Shown here: positions 63,439-64,000 of the stretch, in pieces | Layout: each line of letters opens with the position of its first letter | How positions within the stretch are numbered: position 1 is the stretch's first letter | Origin: Pelagibacteraceae bacterium AG-390-L03 | GTDB taxonomy: Bacteria; Pseudomonadota; Alphaproteobacteria; Pelagibacterales; Pelagibacteraceae | NCBI GenBank assembly: GCA_003279685.1 | Contig: QCHA01000001.1 | Coordinates: 372,001-436,000, forward strand | Length of the DNA stretch: 64,000 nucleotides | Direction: 5' to 3' | Translations under genes and position numbers: made by a program | The notes under the pieces: generated by a model | Databases searched by the model: none | The model's input: only the letters and a program-made list of their open reading frames with translations | What the model was told of the DNA's origin: nothing

Positions 63439-63823
63439 TAAATATTTTTTTTCTAATATATCCTACTTCGGTAGTTTTAAAATGCCTGAAGGGTACATTT
63501 GTATCTTCAATTGCTTTAATAGTCTCCTCTGTAATATTTCCATAAACTTCAATTTCAAATCTGTCAGCAATCTCTTGATGTTTTTTAACATAAGCTTGAA
63601 CGGGGGGATTATTAAGGTGATGTACCATAGCTTCACTGTTTCGGTAGACTTCACTCCATGTAAATTCTAAAGGATCAGTCGGATCTTGATCAAAAGTATG
63701 AATAAGCATATCTGGCTCTGACTCATTGACGGCATCATCCGCTTCTTTTGCTATCTTAAGATATTCTTCTACTTTACCTTCTTTAACACGTATTCTAGCT
63801 ATTAAAATAAAAGGATTAGACAT
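63431..63823 (-). CDS. ABM-domain (antibiotic biosynthesis monooxygenase-like) protein
   Basis: A 130-aa protein whose first 95 residues form the small ferredoxin-like ABM fold: FILIARIRVKEGKVEEYLKIAKEADDAVNESEPDMLIHTFDQDP and FTWSEVYRNSEAMVHHLNNPPVQAYVKK. Relatives are quinol monooxygenases and some have no known activity. A further 35-residue C-terminal tail is unassigned. It lies between dapB and dnaJ on the minus strand. Confidence 0.8.
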   Translation of the reverse strand: MSNPFILIARIRVKEGKVEEYLKIAKEADDAVNESEPDMLIHTFDQDPTDPLEFTWSEVYRNSEAMVHHLNNPPVQAYVKKHQEIADRFEIEVYGNITEETIKAIEDTNVPFRHFKTTEVGYIRKKIFNE

Positions 63824-63900
63824 TGATATTAAAATAAATGATTTATAATTTTTAATATATACATTCTAAAAATACTAACTCTTTTTAATTAATTAGTCTT

Positions 63901-64000
63901 TTAATTTTTCCAAAAATCTTTAGCTTTTTGAAAAAACTTTCTAATACTTGGATTTGATTTATCGTTTTCAATTTCTCTAAATTGTTCTAGTAGTTCTTTT
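63901..64000 (-). CDS. dnaJ: chaperone DnaJ, C-terminal fragment (gene runs off the window)
   Basis: Only the last 32 codons are visible on the minus strand, ending TAA at 63903-63901. The peptide KELLEQFREIENDKSNPSI, then RKFFQKAKDFWKN, resembles DnaJ C-termini (ellrefe...nP.s..ffskmKdfw). The position upstream of dapB, as in other alphaproteobacteria, supports the call. The remaining gene and probably dnaK lie beyond the right edge. Confidence 0.75.
   Translation of the reverse strand, partial: KELLEQFREIENDKSNPSIRKFFQKAKDFWKN

Noticed and set aside
1-64000. CRISPR arrays, insertion sequences, integrases, attachment sites or prophage genes
   Set aside because: No regularly spaced repeats, transposase motifs or phage structural genes were seen on either strand; the gene order is that of core chromosome.
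1-64000. Glycine or SAM riboswitches, common in this clade
   Set aside because: No conserved aptamer core was recognised upstream of any gene here, and the usual target genes are absent.

Overview
The window is AT-rich, tightly packed alphaproteobacterial chromosome, most likely from the SAR11 clade (Candidatus Pelagibacter or a close relative). The evidence is the strong A/T bias in codons and spacers, intergenic gaps that are mostly 0-60 bp with many 1-20 bp gene overlaps, and typical alphaproteobacterial gene orders (hemE-hemH-hemJ-rho-mnmE-mnmG-rsmG-parA-parB with holA-lptE-leuS; hisB-hisH-hisA-hisF-hisE; secB/fxsA/tim44; rpe-heparinase-purH; dnaJ-dapB). No insertion sequence, prophage, CRISPR array or rRNA operon was seen. 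One tRNA (Gly-GCC) is present.

Layout. 0-6.3 kb: a PsiE-like membrane protein, then a light/DNA-repair neighbourhood with a FAD-binding photolyase-like protein of inverted domain order, a 2OG-Fe(II) oxygenase, a class I glutamine amidotransferase, and a prokaryotic (6-4)-type photolyase coupled to a 42-aa DUF2256 zinc-finger gene and divergent from an atypical SDR. 6.3-9.7 kb: sugar dehydrogenase, NAPE-PLD-like metallo-hydrolase, fluoroacetate-dehalogenase-like hydrolase and two small membrane proteins. 9.7-15 kb: folD, yggT, mscS, hemD and hemC on the minus strand, facing away from tsaD and an EVE-domain gene. 15-24.7 kb: acetyl-CoA synthetase with a lysine-rich extension, a two-gene Na+/solute symporter, rpe, a heparinase-like protein, purH, phhB and tRNA-Gly. 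24.8-38.3 kb: three sulfotransferase paralogues, a UbiH-type hydroxylase, ftsK-lolA, a his operon, hslVU and an Smr protein. 38.3-43.2 kb: tim44-like, fxsA, secB, dnaQ, coaE, aroE, maf and ppsR.

43.2-57.5 kb is the replication-origin neighbourhood. The 272-bp gene-free, very AT-rich gap between ppsR and hemE is the best oriC candidate: it has a TTATTCACA DnaA box and further near-boxes, and genes point away from it on both sides. About 7 kb to the right a perfect 16-bp parS site (TGTTTCACGTGAAACA) lies inside rsmG, immediately upstream of parA and parB. 57.5-64 kb: a strongly expressed porin with a long repeat-bearing leader region and a clear terminator, a ThiE-like gene, yggS, an L,D-transpeptidase, a winged-helix regulator, a 39-aa ArfA-like ribosome-rescue gene, a PfkB kinase, nth, dapB, an ABM-domain protein and the 3' end of dnaJ.

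The items most worth following up are the permuted photolyase-like protein and the cluster-less (6-4)-type photolyase operon, the oriC/parS pair, the tiny ArfA and DUF2256 genes, the EF-hand loop in the symporter, and the sulfotransferase trio. All identifications come from reading the sequence against remembered family signatures; no search was run.
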